Below are positions 15,130 to 22,726 of a stretch of DNA of 39,926 bases, in pieces (the stretch's first letter is position 1; each line of letters opens with the position of its first letter). A program made the position numbers and the translations under genes. The notes under the pieces are model-generated. The model worked only from the letters and a program-made list of their open reading frames with translations, did not search any database and was not told the origin of the DNA. The DNA is taken from the NCBI GenBank assembly GCA_964360635.1, contig CAYHXO010000017.1:1-39926 (forward strand), read 5' to 3'. The DNA comes from CALRGE01 sp964360635 (GTDB lineage: Bacteria > Patescibacteriota > Gracilibacteria > UBA1369 > 2-02-FULL-48-14).

Positions 15130-15753
15130 ATGTCTAAACCTGAAAGAAAACAATTCAACGGCAAAAGAGAACCTAAAGAGTTCGAAGAGGAGGTAATCCA
15201 AATCGACAGGGTAACTCGTGTGGTTAAAGGTGGACGTCGTTTAAGATTTAGAGCAACAGTAGTTGTTGGAGATAAAAAAGGACGAATCGGATACGGAATT
15301 GGTAAATCAGTTGAAGTTCCAAATGCAATTTCAAAAGCTGTGTCAAAAGCTAGAAAGAACATGATCAAGATTCCGATTTACAACGGAACCATTCCTCACA
15401 CAATTCAAATTAAATTTAAAGCATCGATTGTTCTTTTAAAGCCAGCAAGTGAAGGTACAGGTATTATTGCCGGAGGTGCAGTAAGAAAAGTTGTGGAAAT
15501 CTGTGGAATCAAAAACATCTTGTCTAAAACAATCGGTTCTTCAAACCGTGTAAACAATACAAAGGCAGCTTACGTTGCACTTTCAAGACTAAGAGAAAGG
15601 CCTGAATTAGAGAAGAAAAAAGCTGTAGTTACAGGTGAAGATCGAGCTGCTCCTGAAGTTAAACAAATCAACAAATCAGAAGCTAAAGAAATGGCAAAAG
15701 CAGGTCAGACTCATTCAAAACCAGCAACAACTCCTAAAAAACCTAAAGCTTAA
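15130..15753 (+). CDS. rpsE: Ribosomal protein S5 (uS5)
   Basis: Small-subunit protein involved in decoding fidelity and mRNA unwinding. The core shows VTRVVKGGRRLRFRATVVVG, KGRIGYGIGKSVEVPNAI and KPASEGTGIIAGGAVRKVVE. At 207 residues it carries a C-terminal extension of about 40 residues, charged and rich in lysine and alanine. The next gene is rplO after only two bases, so rpmD (L30), normally located here, is absent. Confidence 0.97.
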   Translation: MSKPERKQFNGKREPKEFEEEVIQIDRVTRVVKGGRRLRFRATVVVGDKKGRIGYGIGKSVEVPNAISKAVSKARKNMIKIPIYNGTIPHTIQIKFKASIVLLKPASEGTGIIAGGAVRKVVEICGIKNILSKTIGSSNRVNNTKAAYVALSRLRERPELEKKKAVVTGEDRAAPEVKQINKSEAKEMAKAGQTHSKPATTPKKPKA

Positions 15754-15755
15754 AT

Positions 15756-16235
15756 ATGAAACAGAATACACTTAAAAAAAATCCGGGTAGTGCAAAAGCT
15801 AAGAAAAGAATTGGTCGTGGCCGAACTCGAGGTAATTACTCAGGTCGTGGCGGTAAAGGACAGACAGCACGAACAGGTGGAAAAATCCGAAGAGGTTTCG
15901 AAGGAGGACAGACTCCAATCTCAAGAAGAATGCCAAAATTGAAAGGGTTTAAGAATATTAATAAAGTTCATTACTATCCTATCAATCTTGAAAGACTTGA
16001 AAAATTCTTTGAAGATGGTGCGACTGTAGATGCGGCTTCACTAAGAGCAAATGGACTATTTACAAAGAAGACAATGAAACTTAAACTATTAGCGACAGGA
16101 AAACTTACTAAAAAACTAACAATCCACGTTGATTCAGCATCAGAGAAAGCAATTGCTGCTGTTGAAAAAGCTGGTGGAAAAGTGATTGTAAACAAACTTG
16201 CTCCAAAGAAAGAGAAAGAAGAAGCTAAAAAATAA
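15756..16235 (+). CDS. rplO: Ribosomal protein L15 (uL15)
   Basis: Late-assembly large-subunit protein. The 159-residue product shows the glycine-rich block KKRIGRGRTRGNYSGRGGKG and RRGFEGGQTPISRRMPKLKG, both characteristic, and an L15 C-terminal domain with AAVEKAGGKVIV. The C-terminus is lysine-rich. It is followed four bases later by secY. Confidence 0.96.
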   Translation: MKQNTLKKNPGSAKAKKRIGRGRTRGNYSGRGGKGQTARTGGKIRRGFEGGQTPISRRMPKLKGFKNINKVHYYPINLERLEKFFEDGATVDAASLRANGLFTKKTMKLKLLATGKLTKKLTIHVDSASEKAIAAVEKAGGKVIVNKLAPKKEKEEAKK

Positions 16236-16239
16236 TTAA

Positions 16240-17544
16240 ATGCTTAAATACTTACAGCAAATCTGGAGTTCTAAAGATTTGAGAAAGAAGATTCTTTTCA
16301 CTCTTGCAATGATTGTGTTGTACAGAGTTTTAACGCACATAACTATCCCAGGAGTAAATCGTGAGGCTCTAGAATATGTTTTCAATAAGAATTCATTACT
16401 TGGGGCTTTTAGTGTTCTAACAGGTGGAGGTGCAGAAAATTTCTCAATCGTTTTGATGGGACTTTCTCCATACATCAACGCCTCAGTAATAATGCAGCTT
16501 CTTACAGTAATCGTTCCAAGACTTGAAGAAATTTCTAAAGAAGGTGAAAGCGGAAGAAAAACAATTAATAGATACACTCGATGGTTAACCTTCCCTCTTG
16601 CGCTATTGCAATCTTTTGGAATGATCACTTTAATCAACTCTCAAGCACAAGTGCCAATCATTGAGAATATAGGTGATCCAACAATCGTACTTCCAATAAT
16701 GTTAACAATCTCAACAGGTACCGTAGTACTTATGTGGATTGGTGAAATTATTACGGAGCACGGCATTGGAAATGGAACTTCTATATTGATTTTTGCAAGT
16801 ATCGTTGCTGGTTTACCGGGAATTGTAGGGCCAACTTTGGCACTTGCCAGTTCAGAATCAGAAAGATTAATTCCTTTAGTAGGAATCATCCTAATAACTA
16901 TTGTACTTTGTCTACTTATAGTTATGTTCACGGAAGGTCAAAGAAGAATTCCAATAACATATGCAGGGCAGCGTGGTAAAGCAAAGGGGCAACAATCTTT
17001 CTTACCAATTCGTGTTAACCAGGCTGGAATGATTCCAATTATCTTCGCCGTTTCTATAGTTACTTTCCCATCAATCATTGGTCAGTTCCTTATATACGCA
17101 GATAGCCAGTGGGTAAAAGATATCGGTACATTCATGACAACAGTTTTCAACCCGGGTTCATGGCTTTATGGAGTAACTTTCTTCTTACTTATCATTGGAT
17201 TCACATACTTCTACGTAAGCATTGTATTCAATGAAACACAGGTTGCAGATAACATTCAAAAACGTGGTGGTTTCGTTCCTGGTTTAAGACCTGGAAAAGA
17301 AACTGCAGAATACATTGGAAAAGTTTCAAACAGATTAAATCTATTCGGAGGATCTATGATTGCGCTTATCGCGGTTCTACCTCTAATCCTACAACAAGTA
17401 TTTTCTTCACTAGACCTTGGAACAATTCAAGTTTTAATAAGCGGTAGCGGACTAATCATTATCGTGGGTGTTGTGTTAGATCTAGTTAGACAAATCAATT
17501 CACAGCTTCTCACTCATCACTACGATAGATTTTACAAGGGTTAG
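16240..17544 (+). CDS. secY: Protein translocase subunit SecY
   Basis: Channel-forming subunit of the SecYEG translocon in the inner membrane. The 434-residue product has the normal ten transmembrane segments, beginning KKILFTLAMIVLYRVLTHI. The plug and family signature PYINASVIMQLLTVIVPRLE are present, as is the conserved cytoplasmic loop QRRIPITYAGQRGKAKGQQS and NRLNLFGG. The start ATG is four bases after rplO. It is followed by a 69-base spacer with three tandem hairpins before adk. Confidence 0.97.
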   Translation: MLKYLQQIWSSKDLRKKILFTLAMIVLYRVLTHITIPGVNREALEYVFNKNSLLGAFSVLTGGGAENFSIVLMGLSPYINASVIMQLLTVIVPRLEEISKEGESGRKTINRYTRWLTFPLALLQSFGMITLINSQAQVPIIENIGDPTIVLPIMLTISTGTVVLMWIGEIITEHGIGNGTSILIFASIVAGLPGIVGPTLALASSESERLIPLVGIILITIVLCLLIVMFTEGQRRIPITYAGQRGKAKGQQSFLPIRVNQAGMIPIIFAVSIVTFPSIIGQFLIYADSQWVKDIGTFMTTVFNPGSWLYGVTFFLLIIGFTYFYVSIVFNETQVADNIQKRGGFVPGLRPGKETAEYIGKVSNRLNLFGGSMIALIAVLPLILQQVFSSLDLGTIQVLISGSGLIIIVGVVLDLVRQINSQLLTHHYDRFYKG

Positions 17545-17606
17545 TCACCGAAGGTGAGCATTAGCGCCTAGAGGCGCGCATACTACGCAGCAAAGCTGCG
17601 CTAAAT
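17545..17606 (+). repeat. Triple mini-hairpin, secY-adk
   Basis: Three stems in tandem: TCACC-GAA-GGTGA (17545-17557), GCGCC-TAGA-GGCGC (17564-17577) and CGCAGC-AAA-GCTGCG (17586-17600), the last followed by CTAAATATAAA. The first two, joined by GCATT, have the same architecture as the pair at 23905-23941. No T tract follows, so they are not terminators. Confidence 0.75.
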
Positions 17607-17613
17607 ATAAATT

Positions 17614-18258
17614 ATGGACCTAGTACTCTTCGGCATTCAAGGCTCAGGGAAAGGAACACAAAGTAAAATGATAGCCGAGAAGTTTAATCTACAAATTTTT
17701 GAAACAGGTGGTGAATTAAGAAAACTCTCTAATGAAGATAGTGAACTAGCAAAGAAAGTGAAATCTATTATTGAATCAGGAAAGCTTGTACCTACTGAAG
17801 TCGTGATGGAGATTGTTGCGAATTTCTTGCACCAATTACCGGAAGGCGCTTGCGCGCTATTTGACGGCATACCACGTTCTGACGATCAACAAGTACAATT
17901 CGATGCTCTTATGAAAAAAGAGGGTCGCTCTTTTATGGGACTAACAATCGATCTGACTGAAGAAGAAGCAATGAAACGATTAACAACTAGAAGAATTTGT
18001 ACAAAGTGCAAAGAAATTTATCCTACTTTTTACGATAAGCCGGTATGCGAGAAATGCGGTGGAGAACTCGTAACTCGTTCAGATGATACTCCTGATGCAA
18101 TCAAGATTCGTCTTTCAACTTTCACGGAAAAAACTCTGCCGGTAATTAATGATTATAAATCAAGAGGATTAATGTTAGATGTAAACGGAAGAGAATCTAT
18201 CGGGAATGTGACAAAAGAAATATTTGAAGTACTAAGCCCGCACTTTAAATGTCTTTAA
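17614..18258 (+). CDS. adk: Adenylate kinase, zinc-finger LID type
   Basis: Catalyses ATP + AMP to 2 ADP. The 214-residue protein has the P-loop GIQGSGKGTQ at about residues 7-16, the AMP-site ETGGELR, FDGIPRSDDQ (equivalent to the usual DGFPRT) and the long-form LID domain with a four-cysteine zinc site (ICTKCKEIY ... PVCEKCGGEL). This LID type is common in Gram-positive and many other bacteria. Its stop overlaps the start of map by 10 bases. Confidence 0.96.
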   Translation: MDLVLFGIQGSGKGTQSKMIAEKFNLQIFETGGELRKLSNEDSELAKKVKSIIESGKLVPTEVVMEIVANFLHQLPEGACALFDGIPRSDDQQVQFDALMKKEGRSFMGLTIDLTEEEAMKRLTTRRICTKCKEIYPTFYDKPVCEKCGGELVTRSDDTPDAIKIRLSTFTEKTLPVINDYKSRGLMLDVNGRESIGNVTKEIFEVLSPHFKCL

Positions 18259-19010
18259 AATCAGAAAAAGAAATCGATTCAATGCGAAGAGGCGGGAAAA
18301 TTCTCGGTCTGATTTTAGCTGAACTTGAAAAATTAGTACGACCTGGAATCACGACTCTCGATCTTGAACATGCCGCGGAAAAATTATTTGAACAATACAA
18401 AGTAAGACCAGGATTCAAAGGTTACCATGGCTACCCTTCAATTCTCTGTACAAGCGTGAATGAAGAAGTTGTACACACAATTCCAAATAAAAGAGTTCTG
18501 AACGATGGCGACATTCTTTCAATCGACTGTGGAGTTATTCTCGACAATCTAAATACAGATTCAGCAGTAGCTGTATGTGTTGGTAAATGTTCACCAGAAA
18601 TTAAGAAATTCGTAGATACATGCATTCGAGCAACTTGGGCCGGAATTCGGCAAGTTAAACCAGGCAATAAAATTGGCGATATTGGCCATGCAATAGAAAG
18701 AGTTGTGCGTGGAGGTGGATACAGAGTTGTACCCGAATTAACAGGACATGGAATTGGTTACAAGCTGCACGAAGAACCTTACGTTTACAATTATGGAAAA
18801 CCTCACAATGGCCCTGCAATGAAACCAGGCCTAACAATTGCAATCGAACCAATTCTCGTAAACGGTAATCCAAAAATCTACACTGAAAAAGATGGTTGGA
18901 CCCTTTCCACAAAAGACGGTTCTTGGGGAATTCAGCACGAACACACCGTTCTTGTTACAGAAAGCGGAGTCGAAGTATTAACACTCAGACCAGGCGAAGT
19001 TCCGGCTTAA
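18249..19010 (+). CDS. map: Methionine aminopeptidase, type I
   Basis: Removes the N-terminal methionine from nascent proteins. At 253 residues it has the usual length. The five metal ligands are recognisable: DCG (ILSIDCGV), NTDSAVAV, GHGIGYKLHEEP with the histidine, and the glutamates in IAIEPI and QHEHTVL. The start overlaps the end of adk by 10 bases. It ends the spc-type operon here; no terminator is visible, and a convergent small gene overlaps its last four bases. Confidence 0.97.
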   Translation: MSLKSEKEIDSMRRGGKILGLILAELEKLVRPGITTLDLEHAAEKLFEQYKVRPGFKGYHGYPSILCTSVNEEVVHTIPNKRVLNDGDILSIDCGVILDNLNTDSAVAVCVGKCSPEIKKFVDTCIRATWAGIRQVKPGNKIGDIGHAIERVVRGGGYRVVPELTGHGIGYKLHEEPYVYNYGKPHNGPAMKPGLTIAIEPILVNGNPKIYTEKDGWTLSTKDGSWGIQHEHTVLVTESGVEVLTLRPGEVPA

Positions 19011-19207
19011 GCAACAGTAACTTCTTCAGCGAATTCAACCAAAGGTCCTACATAACGGTCCAAACTCGCCCTCGCCCAAACCACAGCCATTCGAATTTCA
19101 GGATCTTCGATTCCACAATCATTTCCAGCAGCAACTCTTTCCGCAAGTTGCGATCCGATCAGCATAAGCTGTCCATTTGTATCAAGATTGGCCGGTACAT
19201 TTTTCAT
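19007..19207 (-). CDS. Small hypothetical protein, possibly leaderless
   Basis: A 66-residue protein with no family I can name. It begins MKNVPANLDTNGQLMLIGSQ and is predicted mainly helical, with an acidic C-terminus (VEFAEEVTVA). A minus-strand promoter TTTACA-16-TATCAT (19241-19214) ends only six bases before the start codon, so the transcript should begin at or near the ATG. GTAC-containing direct repeats lie just upstream of the -35 box. The frame overlaps the map stop by four bases in a convergent orientation. The coherent promoter and frame support a real gene. Confidence 0.6.
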   Translation of the reverse strand: MKNVPANLDTNGQLMLIGSQLAERVAAGNDCGIEDPEIRMAVVWARASLDRYVGPLVEFAEEVTVA

Positions 19208-19213
19208 GGACGC

Positions 19214-19241
19214 ATGATATCAGTAATTTTTGATCTGTAAA
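19214..19241 (-). promoter_or_regulatory. Promoter of the 66-residue gene
   Basis: Minus-strand -35 TTTACA (19241-19236), 16-base spacer, -10 TATCAT (19219-19214). The ATG at 19207 is where transcription is expected to start, so the mRNA would be leaderless. Confidence 0.55.
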
Positions 19242-19249
19242 GATAACTC

Positions 19250-19334
19250 GAAATGTACAGTTAAAAGTACGTTCCTCCCCGGGGACACTTTTTTAACAGG
19301 CTAAGCATATTCTGAAACGTACAGTTCAATGTAC
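19250..19334. repeat. Two 21-base GTAC-box repeats
   Basis: Copies at 19250-19270 and 19314-19334 agree at 18 of 21 positions with the pattern GAAAyGTACAGTTmAAwGTAC, 64 bases apart. Each contains GTAC-N8-GTAC, typical of paired operator half-sites. Between them lies the palindrome TCCCCGGGGA (19276-19285) flanked by AAAAGT and ACTTTT. The interval 19208-19552 has no protein gene; besides this it holds the promoters of its two flanking genes. Confidence 0.6.
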
Positions 19335-19459
19335 AGTCAGTCACGAGCTTGATGAAAAGCATATCTTAAAATCTGACAGTAAAACAAAAGAAGACATAGC
19401 TATAAATACGGATAAATTCTTGTATGGAATAGGCTAAGTAAATTTTACAGGTTCAACTT

Positions 19460-19473
19460 TACCGCCAGCGGTA
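19460..19473. repeat. 14-base inverted repeat before promoter cassette 2
   Basis: TACCGC-CA-GCGGTA, directly upstream of the second poly-G promoter cassette, as the 22-base palindrome at 5927 is directly upstream of the first. Confidence 0.6.
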
Positions 19474-19475
19474 GA

Positions 19476-19552
19476 TTCTTCCCTGTTAATTTTACCAAAC
19501 CTTGCTGGGGGGGTAACTTGTGTTATAATTATCTGATTTAACAAAAACAAAT
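19476..19552 (+). promoter_or_regulatory. Poly-G-spacer promoter cassette, copy 2
   Basis: -35 TTGCTG, a 16-base spacer starting with a G run, and extended -10 TGTTATAAT (TATAAT at 19524-19529), with the ATG 23 bases later. About 46 of 54 positions match the cassette at 5947-6000 without gaps. Confidence 0.75.
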
Positions 19553-20698
19553 ATGTCAGGATTAGAATCAGGTGGCGAAAGAGAGCCAATAGAAAAGCCG
19601 TTAACTCCTGAACAAGCAGAAGTTTCGAAAAAGCTTGATGAAATTGAAAAGCTTGAAAGAAATAAAACACGCCTGCTTGAACTAAAAGATCAAATTGCAA
19701 ATAATCTTGGTAATAAAAAAGAAATTTCACTTGAGCTTAGAGCCATGTTCGGTTCAAAAATTCCTAATAACCTTCCAACTCCGCTTCCACTTACTGTAGA
19801 AGGTGATAACATAGTCATTTTTGGTAAAGTTGGTAGTTTTTATAATTCTAATGATTCTAATGAATTTATTAAATTAATCATCAAACCGGATTTCACAATC
19901 GACAGCAACGCTACATTTACTCCGGAGCAAATTAAAATTGTTGAGGATGATGGAATTGAGAAAATAAAAAGGCGTCATAGTGATATGCTTTCCAAGATTT
20001 CTTCCATAAGAGTTAAGGGCTCAGATCCATACGGTTACACAGAGGGAATATTAAAAGAATTACGTGATCGAACAAAACTGGAAATTTTAGGTGATATTGA
20101 TTTAGATACACAAGATGGGAATATAGTGATTTATACTGCATACAATAAGACTATAATAAAACCTGATTTTACTTATGAAATAAAATCTCTAACAGATTAC
20201 GATCGTGAAGCATTAAAAGTAATAAGTGAGCAGAAACGAATCATACGGGAAGCAGAACAGAAACAAAGCCCATTATACCGTTTACAATATACATCTCCTG
20301 CTCCTGCCCCTGCTCCATTAACTCCAAAGCAAATTGAAGAAGCAAAGACTATTAAATTAGAAGCAGATAAAAAAGAGTTACGTTCACTCAGATATGAAAT
20401 TGATAAGATCAATTTCAACGAACCAGGAAGACCCAATAGCTTATATAATAAATACTCACCTCTAATAAGCAAATTAAAAGAACTGCTACCAGCAATATCC
20501 TGCCCTTCCAATGCAATTCTAGAAAACAAAGATGGAAATCTTATCATTCACTATACATTCAGTCATAAGGTTATGAGGATACTTGATGAGAATGGTGGAT
20601 TTCCGATGGGCCCTAGTTGGACAGAAGAAGTAACAACAAGGCGCTACAAAATCACAGTGAAACCTGATTTAACTTGGACAAAAGCAGAAATCAAATAG
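19553..20698 (+). CDS. Hypothetical protein with three repeated modules
   Basis: A 381-residue protein without a recognised family. The region 24-60 is a probable coiled coil (KKLDEIEKLERNKTRLLELK). Three copies of a module can be seen, each ending in a strand pair: GDNIVIF ... IKPDFT (84-115), DGNIVIY ... IKPDFT (188-207) and DGNLIIH ... VKPDLT (327-374). A PAPAPAP linker (about 249-255) precedes the third. No signal peptide or transmembrane helix is seen, so it is probably cytoplasmic. Its promoter is shared with the 163-residue gene at 6024. It is convergent with the LytR-CpsA-Psr gene and abuts it without a gap. Confidence 0.75.
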   Translation: MSGLESGGEREPIEKPLTPEQAEVSKKLDEIEKLERNKTRLLELKDQIANNLGNKKEISLELRAMFGSKIPNNLPTPLPLTVEGDNIVIFGKVGSFYNSNDSNEFIKLIIKPDFTIDSNATFTPEQIKIVEDDGIEKIKRRHSDMLSKISSIRVKGSDPYGYTEGILKELRDRTKLEILGDIDLDTQDGNIVIYTAYNKTIIKPDFTYEIKSLTDYDREALKVISEQKRIIREAEQKQSPLYRLQYTSPAPAPAPLTPKQIEEAKTIKLEADKKELRSLRYEIDKINFNEPGRPNSLYNKYSPLISKLKELLPAISCPSNAILENKDGNLIIHYTFSHKVMRILDENGGFPMGPSWTEEVTTRRYKITVKPDLTWTKAEIK

Positions 20699-21457
20699 TC
20701 ACTGCCCAATCGAATATCTCACGAACTTCTTAATCAGCTCCCAATCGCCATTTCGAGGTGAAAGTGTATCTATAACAAAACCTTCTGAGCAAACATCTTC
20801 CACGCAAACTTCTTGAGTACGATTGGTTGTGTAATCAACAGGAACTTGAACCGAATCCAAAACATTTCCGCTACTGATTACATTGCCACCGTTCAAATCA
20901 AAATTCTGAAATCGGAAGTAATATAATAAGGCTTCATCGAGAGTAATATTTGACTGTGTTGAAGTCAAAACCGACTTAATAATTCCCAGAACTTTCGATC
21001 CATCTCCCAACTGCAAACTGGCGACTTTAGACTTCACCGCCTGCAAAACCAACTGCTGACGAGCTGCACGCGAATAATCTGAACTTGTATGTCTAGAACG
21101 CACAATTCGCAATGCCTGAGTTCCGTTCAAGTGATACTTCCCTGCAGGATAGTAAAGTGTTGAACAAACACCGTTATCGCAAGTTTTATAAGTTGGATCT
21201 ACCAAATCTTCATCAAGAGTCACATCAACACCTCCCATCAAATCAATAATGTCCACAAAAACATACATGTCCACCATGATATATTTCGCAACCTTCATTC
21301 CCACAATATCCTCAATTTCCTTCTGGAATTCAAACATTCCATACTTTGCATAAACTCCATTAATTTTCTGATCTTGATAATAAAGATCACGCGGAATACT
21401 CACCAAACTGATCTTACGATTATCAATACTCACGTTCGCAAACATTATCGTGTCCAC
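20699..21457 (-). CDS. LytR-CpsA-Psr domain protein, 3' part of a frameshifted gene
   Basis: Catalytic LCP domain, whose family attaches polyprenyl-linked glycopolymers to the cell wall outside the membrane. Motifs are DTIMFANV, ISLVSIPRDLY with the conserved arginine and aspartate, the GGVDV segment and ALRIVRSRHTSSDYSRAARQQ (key Arg, Asp and Arg-Gln). The only start codon available is a GTG at 21457, but the essential first strand NLLLLGQNGTN is encoded upstream in the same frame, back to the nine-A run at 21558-21550, with no start codon. The product therefore seems to be the C-terminal part of a single protein joined to the 21526-22692 frame by a -1 shift. Its last residues KKFVRYSIGQ are complete. 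Confidence 0.85.
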   Translation of the reverse strand: MDTIMFANVSIDNRKISLVSIPRDLYYQDQKINGVYAKYGMFEFQKEIEDIVGMKVAKYIMVDMYVFVDIIDLMGGVDVTLDEDLVDPTYKTCDNGVCSTLYYPAGKYHLNGTQALRIVRSRHTSSDYSRAARQQLVLQAVKSKVASLQLGDGSKVLGIIKSVLTSTQSNITLDEALLYYFRFQNFDLNGGNVISSGNVLDSVQVPVDYTTNRTQEVCVEDVCSEGFVIDTLSPRNGDWELIKKFVRYSIGQ

Positions 21458-21525
21458 ATTTGTACCGTTTTGTCCGAGTAGTAAAAGGTTAAAGTCACTT
21501 GGATTCTCTGTTAAATCTTCACTAG

Positions 21526-22692
21526 CTAGCTCAACAGAAAAGTCGGGGCTTTTTTTTTGAGCCTAAGCTCATCGGTCGCACTGAGTAGAGTTGAGGTTCC
21601 GCCGCCAGATTTTTCCACCATCACCTGCCCTGTCGACTTGTCTATATATATAATATAAACCTGCAAACCGGAACTAACTTTATAATTCACTCGGCTATCT
21701 GTTTCATCAGAAAAACTTATAGTCATTGATGATTTTTTCAATGTAGCCTGAAAGCCGGCATCTAAAAGTAAATCATCAATCTGCTTCTTTCTATCTGAAA
21801 CTTTTTTCTCCAACACACTGCGAGAATCTAAAGTAGTCAACGCTCCAAGCAAATCAGTCACGCAAGCATCATTCAAAATTAAACATGCTGAACTTTTACT
21901 TATACTTAAAGTTCCAACCAAATCACCTGACGAATTTGTCAGCTCATAATAGTAAGAAGTCTCATCTTCCTTTTCTCCGCTTAAAATAATTTTCTTGGAA
22001 TTTAGAACAGCCTGAACTTCAGGATTTGGCAAAGTTTCATTCAATAATTTCACTTTAAGCACACGCACTGCTTCAATATTTTTTTCTACCGTAGCCAGTT
22101 CACCAACAACAAAACCTTTAAAAGCAGCAATTAAATCTTCAACAGATCCACCTGAATAAATTTCCTCAGCACCAAATGAAGTCGCCTCAATTTCACCTTC
22201 TGTAGACAAAAGAACTTTCGCAACCTCACTTCCTGAACTATTAATAAATTTGAAATTCGACCCATCATTCACAACGCTCAATCCACCACCCACATCAGTC
22301 AAAACCCAAGCTTTAATTGCCTCAAGTGCATCACTAAACATTTTTGCATCTTGATCAGACTTTTGAAGAGCAGTAATAAAGTCGAAAAAATTTGCTGAAA
22401 TATCATCACTCGCTAATGCCTCAACTTCTTCTTTATCAAAAACATATTCCTTAGTAGGTAAAAGTAAAAATTTCCTAATTTCATTCATATCACTACCGAA
22501 CTCCTTAACATATGATCTCGTTTTCGATAGCTCTTCAATAACCTGATTTTTATCGCCGCCCAAAGAATCAAACAAGGCTAAAGTATGTTTGAACTTGTAA
22601 CCTTGCCACAACTGCATCGCAATCAACAAAAATAAAAGCAGATAAACAAGATTCATCTTCAAAAATTTCCCTAATTTACTAATCTTTTTCAT
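21526..22692 (-). CDS. Membrane-anchored N-terminal part of the LCP protein
   Basis: A 388-residue frame with one N-terminal transmembrane helix (MNLVYLLLFLLIAMQLW at about residues 13-29) and a large extracytoplasmic region of alternating helix and beta segments, without a recognised domain. It ends seven residues after the run of nine A at 21558-21550. Such a single anchor followed by an external domain is the usual N-terminal architecture of LCP proteins, and the catalytic domain follows in the -1 frame. A fused product would be about 664 residues. Alternatively this is a stand-alone protein and the LCP frame is a decayed gene, but the missing N-terminal strand of the LCP part argues against that. 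It is cotranscribed with the 22727-23356 gene, 34 bases downstream of it. Confidence 0.75.
   Translation of the reverse strand: MKKISKLGKFLKMNLVYLLLFLLIAMQLWQGYKFKHTLALFDSLGGDKNQVIEELSKTRSYVKEFGSDMNEIRKFLLLPTKEYVFDKEEVEALASDDISANFFDFITALQKSDQDAKMFSDALEAIKAWVLTDVGGGLSVVNDGSNFKFINSSGSEVAKVLLSTEGEIEATSFGAEEIYSGGSVEDLIAAFKGFVVGELATVEKNIEAVRVLKVKLLNETLPNPEVQAVLNSKKIILSGEKEDETSYYYELTNSSGDLVGTLSISKSSACLILNDACVTDLLGALTTLDSRSVLEKKVSDRKKQIDDLLLDAGFQATLKKSSMTISFSDETDSRVNYKVSSGLQVYIIYIDKSTGQVMVEKSGGGTSTLLSATDELRLKKKAPTFLLS
21550..21558 (-). other. Nine-A slippery site, candidate -1 frameshift
   Basis: The minus-strand mRNA reads CTC AAA AAA AAA GCC in the upstream frame; the heptamer A AAA AAA fits the X XXY YYZ rule for -1 ribosomal slippage, and nine A also permits polymerase slippage. 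A stem TCTGTT/AACAGA lies 11 bases downstream. The -1 frame is open through the whole LCP domain. A simple mutation or sequencing error in the homopolymer gives the same picture. Confidence 0.6.
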
Positions 22693-22726
22693 TGGCGCGC
22701 TTTAAGCCGCCACAATATATAGCAAA

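Noticed and set aside
21541..21560. The T9 run as a plus-strand terminator
   Set aside because: No stem precedes it, no plus-strand gene ends nearby, and it lies inside the coding region of the minus-strand LCP gene.
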